Assembly: GCA_966211675.1 (NCBI GenBank)
Contig: CBIHPK010000179.1
Span: forward strand, 1-16,013
DNA: 16,013 nt
Reading direction: 5' to 3'
DNA from: SCUS01 sp966211675
GTDB taxonomy: Bacteria; Myxococcota_A; Polyangia; Polyangiales; Ga0077539
Below the pieces are notes generated by a model. The model worked only from the letters and a program-made list of their open reading frames with translations, was not told where the DNA came from and searched no databases. Position numbers and translations under genes: made by a program. Of the stretch, positions 1-6,317 are shown piece by piece. Each line of letters begins with the position of its first letter. Within the stretch, counting starts at the first letter, position 1.

Positions 1-2
1 TG

Positions 3-365
3 CGGCCGATGTTCGTCGAGGAGCTCGCGGTGCACCCGGGCTACCAGGGCCGCGGCGTCGGCAGCTTCGCCCTGGAGCAGCTGGAGCACCTGGCCCGCGT
101 CCGGGGCTGCACGCACCTCGTCCTCGAGGTCGCGGAGAACAACAAGAACGCGCTGCAGTTCTACCGGGGCCGGCACTTCACCAAGCTCGACGCCGCGGTG
201 TTCATGGCGAAGCGGGTGAGCAACGACGAGGAGCTGCTCCCGCCGAGGCCGCTGAGCCACCGCACCGCCGAGCAGGCCAGCGCCGCGAAGAAGGCCACGA
301 AGCGGCCGAGCGCCCGCCCGAAGAAGCCCGCGACGGCGACCGCGGCGCCGAAGAAGAGGGCCTAG
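3..365 (+). CDS. GNAT family N-acetyltransferase, 5' partial, with basic C-terminal tail
   Basis: This is the C-terminal part of a GCN5-related N-acetyltransferase; the frame is open to the left window edge (codons CGG CCG before the first visible ATG at 9), so the N-terminus is missing. Counting from that ATG, the acetyl-CoA-binding motif A is VEELAVHPGYQGRGVGS (residues 3-19, with the R/Q-x-x-G-x-G/A loop), followed by the typical helix and a motif-B segment ENNKNALQFYRGRHF (43-57), as in RimI-like enzymes. The family transfers acetyl from acetyl-CoA to an amine; the substrate cannot be told. Residues 71-118 are extra to the fold: an acidic-to-proline linker, then about 34 residues dominated by Lys, Arg, Ala and Pro, ending PKKRA, reminiscent of histone-H1-like tails. 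It ends 1 base from the stop of the convergent gene on the other strand. Confident about family, unsure of target. Confidence 0.88.
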   Translation, partial: RPMFVEELAVHPGYQGRGVGSFALEQLEHLARVRGCTHLVLEVAENNKNALQFYRGRHFTKLDAAVFMAKRVSNDEELLPPRPLSHRTAEQASAAKKATKRPSARPKKPATATAAPKKRA

Positions 366-366
366 G

Positions 367-615
367 TCAGAAGGGCGACTGGCGGACGGCGCTCACCACC
401 GTGGGGGCGAAGGCGCGCCTGGGCTCCGCGGGCTGGTAGTGCAGCGCGCTGCGGGACTGGACCCAGTAGTAGGGGCGAGGCACCACGCCCTCGACGGGGA
501 TCACCTCCGGGGCGGCGTGGACGTTGCCTCGCTGCGGGCCAGGCGCCGGGGGCGTCTGCGCGAGCGCGAGGGTCGGAGCGAGACAGAGGCCGAGGGCCAG
601 CGCGAGGGTCTTCAT
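367..615 (-). CDS. Small exported protein, unknown function (82 aa)
   Basis: I do not recognise the family. The first 19 residues form a clear Sec signal peptide (MKTLALALGLCLAPTLALA, cleavage expected after the second ALA, before Q20), leaving a mature protein of about 63 residues. The mature part begins with a Pro-rich stretch (TPPAPGPQ), then a segment with VIPVEGVVPRPYYWVQSRS, and ends in SPF. No cysteine remains after processing, so it is not a lipoprotein. The signal peptide is the reason for choosing this frame over an overlapping 86-residue minus-strand frame (362-622) that is Arg/Pro-rich and looks like a shadow. It lies 43 bases downstream of the helicase gene on the same strand and may be co-transcribed with it. 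No convincing Shine-Dalgarno sequence precedes the ATG. Probably periplasmic or surface-associated. Confidence 0.7.
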   Translation of the reverse strand: MKTLALALGLCLAPTLALAQTPPAPGPQRGNVHAAPEVIPVEGVVPRPYYWVQSRSALHYQPAEPRRAFAPTVVSAVRQSPF

Positions 616-658
616 GGAGCACTCGAGACGCGCGAGACGACCGAAGGGTCTTCGCGGG

Positions 659-1804
659 CTATCGCCTCGGGCGCTCTCGAGGCGCGGCCTCGGCGCGCTC
701 GAGCTCGTTCATCAGCGCGGCGTCCCGCTCGGTCACCAGGTTGATCACCACCCCCGGACGCCCGGCGCGCGCCGTCCGGCCGACGCGGTGGAGGTAGGCG
801 TCGAGCTGCTCGGGCAGGTGATAGTTGATCACCCGGCCGACGTGCTCGACGTCGAGGCCCCTCGCCGCGAGGTCGGTGGAGACCAGGAGGTCGACCGTTC
901 CGTCGCGGAAGGACTTGAGGTTGGCCCGACGTTCGACCTTGTCCATCTCGCCCCGGTAGACCACGCAGTCGCGGCCCATCTCTCGGAGGTCCTTGGCGAC
1001 CTGGTCGCACTGGCCGCGGGTGTTCACGAAGATCAGCGTCCCGCCGGTCACCTTGTCGGCCAGGAGCGTCCGGAGGATGGGGAGGCGCTTCCCGGCGATC
1101 ACCGTGCGGTTCACCGTGGTGAGGCTCGGCACGACCCGGTGGCTGCCGCCGCTCCGGATGACCTCCGCGTCGGTGAAGAGTCGGCCGATGAGGTCCTGCA
1201 CGGCGGGCGGGACCGTGGCGGAGAACATCGCCAGCTGACGATTCGGAGGGCACGCGCCCACGATGCGCTCCGCGTCCGGCAGGAAGCCCGGGTCGAGCAT
1301 CTGGTCCACCTCGTCGAACACCAGGACGCGCACGTCCCCGAGGTCGACCAGCGTCCGGTCGAGGAGCTTGATCAGCCGCCCCGGCGTCGCGACCAGCACC
1401 TCGAAGACCCCTTGGATGTTGCGTCGGGCGACCTCCATCGTCGTGCCGCCGAGCACCGAGCGCACCCGCAGCCGCGTGCTGTGGGTGAAGCGCTTGAAGA
1501 CCTTGGTGACCTGCTCGCCGAGCTCACGCGTGGGCACCACCACGATGGCGCGGGGCTTCGCGTCGACCGTCACCGCCTCGCCGCGGTCCTCCAGCGACTT
1601 GAGCGCGTGCAGCACGGGCAGGACGTAGGCGAGCGTCTTGCCGCCGCCGGTCTCGGCGACGCCCACGACGGAGCGCCCCGAGAGCAGCGAGGGCAACGCA
1701 CGGCGCTGGATTTCCGTCGGGGTGACGAAGCCCTGCTCGGCGAGCGAGGCCTGGAGGGTGGCGATCAGGTCGAGGTCGGAGAACGCGGTCGGGGGACGAT
1801 CCAT
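659..1804 (-). CDS. DEAD-box-type ATP-dependent RNA helicase (DEVD variant)
   Basis: 381-residue superfamily 2 RNA helicase core with almost no extensions. It should unwind or remodel RNA duplexes using ATP in the cytoplasm. Motifs in order: Q motif FVTPTEIQ (26-33), Walker A AETGGGKT (50-57), Ia PTREL (91-95), GG (119-120), Ib TPGR (140-143), II DEVD (164-167), III SAT (195-197), IV LIFVNTR (267-273), V STDLAARGLD (309-318), VI HRVGRTARAG (339-348). Motif II is DEVD rather than DEAD, and motif VI has RTAR where RTGR is usual; the catalytic Asp/Glu and arginine fingers remain. The ATG at 1802-1804 is chosen because it sits just before the Q-motif region; the same frame is open further upstream, but only as a shadow of the lipoprotein gene. 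It lies 55 bases downstream of that gene on the same strand. The paralogue (RhlE-, CsdA- or SrmB-like) cannot be assigned. Confidence 0.93.
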   Translation of the reverse strand: MDRPPTAFSDLDLIATLQASLAEQGFVTPTEIQRRALPSLLSGRSVVGVAETGGGKTLAYVLPVLHALKSLEDRGEAVTVDAKPRAIVVVPTRELGEQVTKVFKRFTHSTRLRVRSVLGGTTMEVARRNIQGVFEVLVATPGRLIKLLDRTLVDLGDVRVLVFDEVDQMLDPGFLPDAERIVGACPPNRQLAMFSATVPPAVQDLIGRLFTDAEVIRSGGSHRVVPSLTTVNRTVIAGKRLPILRTLLADKVTGGTLIFVNTRGQCDQVAKDLREMGRDCVVYRGEMDKVERRANLKSFRDGTVDLLVSTDLAARGLDVEHVGRVINYHLPEQLDAYLHRVGRTARAGRPGVVINLVTERDAALMNELERAEAAPRERPRR

Positions 1805-1859
1805 GATGGGCGGACCATCGCACGGGCACCGCCCCCCGTCGGGCGCGATCGGCGGAGGT

Positions 1860-4034
1860 TCAGAGCGTGTAGTGGACCGCCGTGCCGTTGTCGCCGACGG
1901 CCCAGACGTCGCCAGCGGAGGCGCCCCACACGCTGCGGAGCGTCGCGGTGGTGTTGGAGGGGATGCTCGACCAGCGGGCGCCGTCCCAGTGGAGGATGGT
2001 GCCGCCCTCGCCCACGGCCCAGACGTCGTTGGGCGCGGCGCCCCAGACGCCGTAGAGTGTCGAGAGCGAGCCGGTGAGCACGTTGGACCAGCCCGAGCCG
2101 TTGAAGTGGCGGGCGGCGCTTCGGCCGACCAGCCAGACGTCGTTGGCGCCGGAGCCCCAGATGCCGAAGTAGGCCGACGATCCGGCCGCGGGCTCGGCCG
2201 CCCAGCGGGTGCCGTCGAAGCGGTAGACGCCCGCGCCCACCGCGCGCACGTCCGTCGCCGAGCTGCCCCAGACGGCGTAGAGTTCCTGGCCCATCGGGAG
2301 GCCGGTGGAGGCGTTGCTCCAGCGCGATCCGTCGAAGCGAGCGGCCGCCCCGACGCCCACCGCGAAGACGTCGCTCGGACCATGGGCCCACATCGCGACG
2401 AGCTCCAGCGCGGGGAGCGGCATGGACTGGGCGAGCGTCGCTCCGCTGCCCTGGAGGAAGATCCCGAGGCCACGCTTGGCCGAGCCGTTGGTCGGGATGG
2501 TGAGCCCCGAGACGAACACCGTCGTGCCCGCGCCGGTGACCCCGCGGAGGATCAGCGGGTACGCGGTGAGCGCCCAGGTGGAGCCGTTCCAGCGAGCGAG
2601 GGTGCGAGGGGCCACGGCCACGACGCTGTTGCCCGCGCTGCCCCAGATGCCCGTGAAGGTCTCCGTCGCGCGCGTCGGCACCACGGCCCAGTGGCCGGGC
2701 ACGGTGCCGGGTCCGGTGCCCGAATCGCCGGTCACCCCGCCGTCCGTCACGCTCGGCCCGCCCGGGATCGGGTCGAAGCCCGCCACGCGCCCGATGGAGC
2801 GGCCCGCCCCGCCGGTGGTGATCTCCCCGCGCCCCAGCTGCGCGTTCTGGTCGCCGCCCCAGCACACGACCTCGCCGGTGCCTCGCACCGCGCACGCGTA
2901 GTCGGCGCCCACGCTCAGCTGAAAGGCGTTGGCCAGCCCCGCGACCGCCACGGGCGTCGGGCGATCGCTCGTCGCGCCGTCGCCCAGCTGTCCCGCGGTG
3001 CCCTGCCCCCAGCACTGCACCGCGCCGGTGCGCAGCCTCGCGCAGGACTCCCTTCCCCCCGCCGCGACCTCCGCCACGTTGCCGAGGCCGCCCACCGCCA
3101 CGGGGCTGCTGCGGTCGCTGGTCGCGCCGTCGCCCAGCTGCCCGAGGGTCCCGTTGCCCCAGCACGACACCCCGCCGCTCGCTCGCACCGCGCACGAGTG
3201 CCCGATGCCCGAGGCGATGCCCGTCGCATCCACCAGCCCGCCGACCAGCACCGGCGTCGCGCTGTTCGCCATGGTCCCGTTGCCGAGCTGCCCCTTGTCG
3301 TTGGCGCCCCAGCAGATGACCCCGCCGTTGGCTCGCACCGCGCAGGTGTGCTGACGCCCCGCGGCGATGCTGGTGATGTCATCCGCGCCGCTCACGGTGG
3401 TGGGGCGCTGGCGATCGGAGGGGGTGGAGTCGCCGACCTGGCCGACGTTGTTCTGACCGAAGCACGCGACCTGCCCCGAGCGGCGCAGCACGCAGGTGTG
3501 CGTCTCGCCGACGGAGACCTGCGTGGCGTCGTCGATCTGCACCACCTCGACGGGCATCAGCCGGTCGAGCAGGGTGCCGTCGCCGAGCTGCCCGTTGCGG
3601 TTGGCGCCCCAGCAGACCACGTGGCCGTTCGCTCGCACCGCGCAGGCGTGGAAGCTCCCGACGGAGACCTGCGCGGCGTCGCTCACGCCCGCGACGTTCA
3701 CCGCGGCGGCGCGGGTGATCATGGTGCCGTCGCCGAGGATGCCGCTGCGGTTGTTGCCCCAGCACCCGATGGTTCCGTCGGGACGGCGAGCGCAGGCCGC
3801 GGCGTTGCCGGCGGACACCTGCACGCCGCCGCCGTCGGTGCGCATCGACCCCGGACCGGAGTCCCTCGGGGGCGTTCCTCCGCGGTCGGTCGCGGTGCCG
3901 CCGCTGTCGCGCACCGGGGGAATGCCGCCCGCGTCCAGGTCGCCGGGGTCGCCCACCGGGATCGGGTCGGCCGGGGTGCAGCTGACGAGCCAGACCAGCG
4001 GAGCGCCCATCCATCGAAGCCTGCGTGTCTTCAT
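1860..4034 (-). CDS. RCC1-repeat lipoprotein with second WG-motif propeller
   Basis: 724-residue probable outer-membrane lipoprotein. The N-terminus is a basic, hydrophobic signal with lipobox LVSC (16-19) and Thr at +2, followed by an Asp/Gly/Pro-rich linker (20-70). Residues 71-420 are seven RCC1-type repeats with an exact 50-residue period; each carries C-x9-CWG-x5-GQLGDGT-like signatures, with the CWG (CFG once) at 91, 141, 191, 241, 291, 341 and 391. Each repeat also has a cysteine ten residues before, giving fourteen evenly spaced cysteines. After a second Gly/Pro-rich linker (421-455) comes another repeat domain with signatures of the VWGxxxxDVWAVG type (Trp at 464, 559, 589, 626, 664, 703), probably a second beta-propeller. 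RCC1 propellers are protein-binding scaffolds; the ligand here is unknown. First gene of a leftward set with the helicase. The ATG is fixed by the signal peptide. Confidence 0.9.
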   Translation of the reverse strand: MKTRRLRWMGAPLVWLVSCTPADPIPVGDPGDLDAGGIPPVRDSGGTATDRGGTPPRDSGPGSMRTDGGGVQVSAGNAAACARRPDGTIGCWGNNRSGILGDGTMITRAAAVNVAGVSDAAQVSVGSFHACAVRANGHVVCWGANRNGQLGDGTLLDRLMPVEVVQIDDATQVSVGETHTCVLRRSGQVACFGQNNVGQVGDSTPSDRQRPTTVSGADDITSIAAGRQHTCAVRANGGVICWGANDKGQLGNGTMANSATPVLVGGLVDATGIASGIGHSCAVRASGGVSCWGNGTLGQLGDGATSDRSSPVAVGGLGNVAEVAAGGRESCARLRTGAVQCWGQGTAGQLGDGATSDRPTPVAVAGLANAFQLSVGADYACAVRGTGEVVCWGGDQNAQLGRGEITTGGAGRSIGRVAGFDPIPGGPSVTDGGVTGDSGTGPGTVPGHWAVVPTRATETFTGIWGSAGNSVVAVAPRTLARWNGSTWALTAYPLILRGVTGAGTTVFVSGLTIPTNGSAKRGLGIFLQGSGATLAQSMPLPALELVAMWAHGPSDVFAVGVGAAARFDGSRWSNASTGLPMGQELYAVWGSSATDVRAVGAGVYRFDGTRWAAEPAAGSSAYFGIWGSGANDVWLVGRSAARHFNGSGWSNVLTGSLSTLYGVWGAAPNDVWAVGEGGTILHWDGARWSSIPSNTTATLRSVWGASAGDVWAVGDNGTAVHYTL
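1863..2654 (-). repeat. C-terminal WG-motif repeats (second propeller-like domain)
   Basis: Codes for residues 461-724 of the lipoprotein. Segments such as GIWGSAGNSVVAV, AVWGSSATDVRAVG, GIWGSGANDVWLVG, GVWGAAPNDVWAVG and SVWGASAGDVWAVG recur every 37-39 residues in the last four units, each followed by an aromatic FDG/WDG/FNG-x-x-W segment. The first units are more widely spaced (Trp 464 to 559 with a divergent blade between). This pattern is that of short beta-propeller blades; the blade number (about six) is my estimate. Confidence 0.65.
2775..3824 (-). repeat. Seven tandem 150-bp RCC1-coding repeats
   Basis: Within the lipoprotein gene the DNA shows a 150-base period matching the 50-residue protein repeat. 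On the plus strand the CWG codons appear as gccccagca at 3756-3764, 3606-3614 and so on, and the segment gctcgcaccgcgca recurs in several units (for example near 2883, 3180, 3332 and 3631). Two adjacent units also share cgtcgcgccgtcgcccagctg near 2970 and 3120. The near-identity of some units suggests recent duplication or gene conversion between repeats, which is an inference. Confidence 0.85.
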
Positions 4035-4039
4035 GCTCT

Positions 4040-4072
4040 GGGCCGCGACATTACCCCGCTCGTACGCGGCCC
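4040..4072. promoter_or_regulatory. Inverted repeat in the divergent lipoprotein/rnhA gap
   Basis: The roughly 100 bases between the divergent starts at 4034 and 4136 must hold promoters for both genes. Within them is a perfect 8-base inverted repeat, gggccgcg (4040-4047) and cgcggccc (4065-4072), with a 17-base spacer. It could be an operator or a 5' untranslated hairpin of the lipoprotein mRNA. All-GC arms of this length can occur by chance in such DNA, and no convincing -35/-10 boxes are visible. Confidence 0.3.
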
Positions 4073-4135
4073 GGAAACGTCGACATGACGAAACCTCGCG
4101 GTCCGAGGCCGGGGTCTCGTACTCTCCGGGGACCT

Positions 4136-4615
4136 GTGAGTGACGAAGCCCCGCCGGTCGTGCCCGCCCCCATCCCCGTGACGATCTACACCGACGGCGG
4201 GGCGAAGCCGAACCCCGACGGGCCGGGCGGCTGGGCGGCGCTGCTCATCAGCGGCACGCAGCGGAGGGAGATCTCCGGCGGCGAGCCCAGGACCACCAAC
4301 AACCGCATGGAGCTCATGGCCGCGATCTCCGCGCTGGAGGAGCTGAAGAAGCCCTGCGTGGTGACGCTCTGGACCGACAGCCAGTACCTGCGCAACGGCA
4401 TCACCGAGTGGATGCCCAACTGGGTGAAGCGCGGGTGGAAGACCGCCGCGAAGCAGCCGGTGAAGAACCAGGACCTCTGGCAGCGGCTGCACCGCGCGGC
4501 GGAGCGACACCAGGTCACCTGGAAGTGGGTCAAGGCCCACAACGGCCACCCCCTCAACGAGCGGGTCGACGCGATGGCGACCGAGGCGAGGGAGAAGATC
4601 GAGCGCGGCGGCTGA
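4136..4615 (+). CDS. rnhA: Ribonuclease HI
   Basis: 159-residue ribonuclease HI, close to the usual 150-160. It cleaves the RNA strand of RNA-DNA hybrids (R-loops, Okazaki primers) in the cytoplasm. All active-site residues are visible: D20 (TDGG), E59 (MEL), D81 (TDSQ) and D145 (NERVD), plus the flexible-loop histidine H135 in WVKAHNGHP, lined up with E. coli H124 by the ten-residue spacing to the last Asp. The basic handle region (WVKRGWK, 96-102) is present. I chose the GTG at 4136 because a purine-rich ccgggga precedes it and the protein then begins just before the first strand. An in-frame ATG at 4085 would add a 17-residue Arg/Gly/Pro-rich leader, and one at 4025 would overlap the divergent gene. 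The next gene starts 76 bases later on the same strand. Confidence 0.93.
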   Translation: MSDEAPPVVPAPIPVTIYTDGGAKPNPDGPGGWAALLISGTQRREISGGEPRTTNNRMELMAAISALEELKKPCVVTLWTDSQYLRNGITEWMPNWVKRGWKTAAKQPVKNQDLWQRLHRAAERHQVTWKWVKAHNGHPLNERVDAMATEAREKIERGG

Positions 4616-4620
4616 ACGGT

Positions 4621-4644
4621 AGCGGCCTGCCGCCCGCTGGTTTT
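4621..4644 (+). terminator. Weak terminator-like hairpin after rnhA
   Basis: Six bases past the rnhA stop, arms agcgg (4621-4625) and ccgct (4634-4638) can pair around an 8-base loop and are followed by gg and a run of four T (4641-4644). The stem is short and the T-run brief, so termination would be partial at best. Confidence 0.25.
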
Positions 4645-4691
4645 CGTGTGAATTGTAGACAGCGCTGCCTCTCGTTGAGAGAGTCGCCGCC
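4639..4691 (+). promoter_or_regulatory. Candidate leader/promoter region of the methyltransferase-kinase operon
   Basis: The gap before the methyltransferase has a locally AT-richer patch (ttttcgtgtgaattgtagac, 4641-4660) unlike the surrounding coding DNA, the most likely place for the operon promoter; I cannot assign -35/-10 boxes. Just before the ATG, ctctc (4669-4673) and gagag (4677-4681) form a perfect 5-bp stem with a 3-base loop. The gagag arm lies about 10 bases before the ATG and is the only Shine-Dalgarno-like sequence there, so the hairpin could mask the ribosome site. Confidence 0.3.
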
Positions 4692-6317
4692 ATGGCCAAC
4701 GCAGCTGAGGAGGCGCCGCTCCAGCCGAGCGCGCGCGAGAGTGAGTTCTTCGTGCCCGGCGGTCGCCAGAGCAGGCCGCCGGGAGAGCGCACCAGCACGC
4801 CTCCGGGCGAGCGCCTGAGCTCGCCGGAGGTCGGCCGCGGCCGAGACTACGAGACCCTGGAGGGGGCCAGCGGCCGCGAGGTGTTCTTCCGTCCGAGGCG
4901 CTACAGCCCGAAGGACTTCGAGGGCATCGAGCCGGTCATCAAGGTCGCGCAGGGCGGCGTGACCCACCGCTGCGAGCTGCAGGACGTCTCGCAGAACGGC
5001 GTGGCCTTCGTGTGGCCGCTCGCGAGCGCCGTCGCCGTGGGCGAGACCATCGAGCGCCTCGTGGTGAGCTTCGACAAGCACACCGTGTACAGCGGCGCGG
5101 CGCAGGTCACGACGGTGCGAGAGCGCGACGGGCGCGTGGTGGTGGGCGCGTCCTTCAGCGAGTCGCTGATGAACATCGACGACGTCATGCACCTGCGCGA
5201 CGTGCGCCTCTGGAGCGAAGGGGAGGCGCAGCTGCTGCTCGCGCGCTCGCGGCCGTGGTTCGTCGAAGGGCACGAGCGCTTCAAGTCGCTGGTGGCCGAG
5301 CTGCGGCTCTTCTTCGAGGACGCCGACGCGAGGCTCTCGGAGCTCGAGGCCCGGCTGCCCTCGCACCTGCTCACGGGCGAGATGCACACCGCCGCGCGCA
5401 ACGCCCTCATCGACCAGCTCCGGCGCGACTTCGTGCCCGAGTTCGTGCGCTACTCGGAGGCCATCGACGCCGCGCTGCGGAGCGTCCCGGAGTCCGAGCA
5501 GGCGCCGCTCAAGGACTACTCGCTGCGCATGCTCCATGACTACTTCATGCGGGCGCCGTTCATGCACCGCTGCCGCACCAAGCCCCTCGGATACCCGGGC
5601 GACTACGAGGTCATGCGGTACATCTACGAGCGGCAGTTCGAGGGCGCCACGCTCTTCGGCCGGGCGCTCCACCTGTCCGTGGTCTGGACCCGCGGGGCCC
5701 ACGCGGTGCGGTGCCGCAAGGACGTGGTGCGGGCCCGCCTCGACGCGATGCTCGACAACCCGACGGTAACCGGCCGGCCCATCCGCATCGCCTCCGTGGC
5801 CGCCGGGCCCGCGCAGGAGATCGTCGAGCTGCTCTCGCAGCGCGACCGGCCGACGCCGCCGGTGGAGTTCCTGCTCTTCGATCAGGACCCGCTGGCGCTC
5901 TCCTACGCGCAGGGGCGGATGTCCCGGCACATCGCCCGCAACCCGTCGGTGAAGGTGGTCTTCCTCCACGACTCCATCAAGCGGCTGCTCCACGACCCGA
6001 CGCTCTTCAAGGGCTTCGGGCCCTTCGACATGATCTTCTGCGCGGGCCTCTTCGACTACCTGCGCTTCCCCACCGCGGTGGACCTCTGCCGGAACTTCTA
6101 TGACAACCTCAACCCGGGCGGCATGGCGTACGTCGGCAACATGGTCCAGGAGAACCCCTGCAAGTGGTTCCTCGAGCACCACCTGGAGTGGTTCCTGCTG
6201 CTGCGCACCCGCGAGGAGATGATGGCCTACGCGCGCGCCGCGGCCCCTGAGGCGGAGGTCGCCATCCTCGAGGACGGCACCGGGATCAACCCCTTCGTCA
6301 CCATGCGCAAGCCGTGA
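4692..6317 (+). CDS. PilZ domain-methyltransferase fusion, PhcB-related (3-hydroxy fatty acid methyl ester synthase family)
   Basis: 541-residue two-domain protein. Residues 1-60 are a disordered Pro/Glu/Arg-rich leader with two PPGER repeats. Residues about 64-165 look like a PilZ domain (c-di-GMP sensor fold) with the D/N-x-S-x-x-G motif as DVSQNG (98-103), but the arginine motif is irregular (R62, R67, R69, R70), so ligand binding is uncertain. Residues about 190-541 match the family annotated as extracellular-factor 3-hydroxypalmitic acid methyl ester biosynthesis, to which Ralstonia PhcB belongs: signature RCRTKPLGYPGDYEVM (283-298), SAM-binding loop SVAAGPAQE (348-356), acidic strand-2 end FDQD (376-379), and FDMIFCAGLFDYL (415-427). 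It should use SAM to methylate a small acceptor, plausibly a hydroxy fatty acid. ATG at 4692. Its stop TGA overlaps the GTG start of the sensor kinase, so the two are translationally coupled. No signal peptide; cytoplasmic. Confidence 0.85.
   Translation: MANAAEEAPLQPSARESEFFVPGGRQSRPPGERTSTPPGERLSSPEVGRGRDYETLEGASGREVFFRPRRYSPKDFEGIEPVIKVAQGGVTHRCELQDVSQNGVAFVWPLASAVAVGETIERLVVSFDKHTVYSGAAQVTTVRERDGRVVVGASFSESLMNIDDVMHLRDVRLWSEGEAQLLLARSRPWFVEGHERFKSLVAELRLFFEDADARLSELEARLPSHLLTGEMHTAARNALIDQLRRDFVPEFVRYSEAIDAALRSVPESEQAPLKDYSLRMLHDYFMRAPFMHRCRTKPLGYPGDYEVMRYIYERQFEGATLFGRALHLSVVWTRGAHAVRCRKDVVRARLDAMLDNPTVTGRPIRIASVAAGPAQEIVELLSQRDRPTPPVEFLLFDQDPLALSYAQGRMSRHIARNPSVKVVFLHDSIKRLLHDPTLFKGFGPFDMIFCAGLFDYLRFPTAVDLCRNFYDNLNPGGMAYVGNMVQENPCKWFLEHHLEWFLLLRTREEMMAYARAAAPEAEVAILEDGTGINPFVTMRKP

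Noticed and set aside
1805..2473. Upstream in-frame extension of the helicase to a 604-residue product
   Set aside because: The added part is Ser/Arg/Pro low-complexity and lies wholly inside the lipoprotein gene in another frame; the helicase fold starts at the ATG at 1804.
2775..3824. Regular repeats as a CRISPR array or satellite DNA
   Set aside because: The 150-base period is exactly in frame and codes the 50-residue RCC1 unit.
1638..4088. 816-residue plus-strand open frame antisense to the lipoprotein gene
   Set aside because: Composition is Arg/Ala/Gly/His-rich with no motif; it mirrors the codon bias of the RCC1 gene on the other strand.
4554..6182. 542-residue minus-strand open frame opposite the methyltransferase
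   Set aside because: No recognisable motif and shadow-like composition; the plus strand codes a clear two-domain enzyme.
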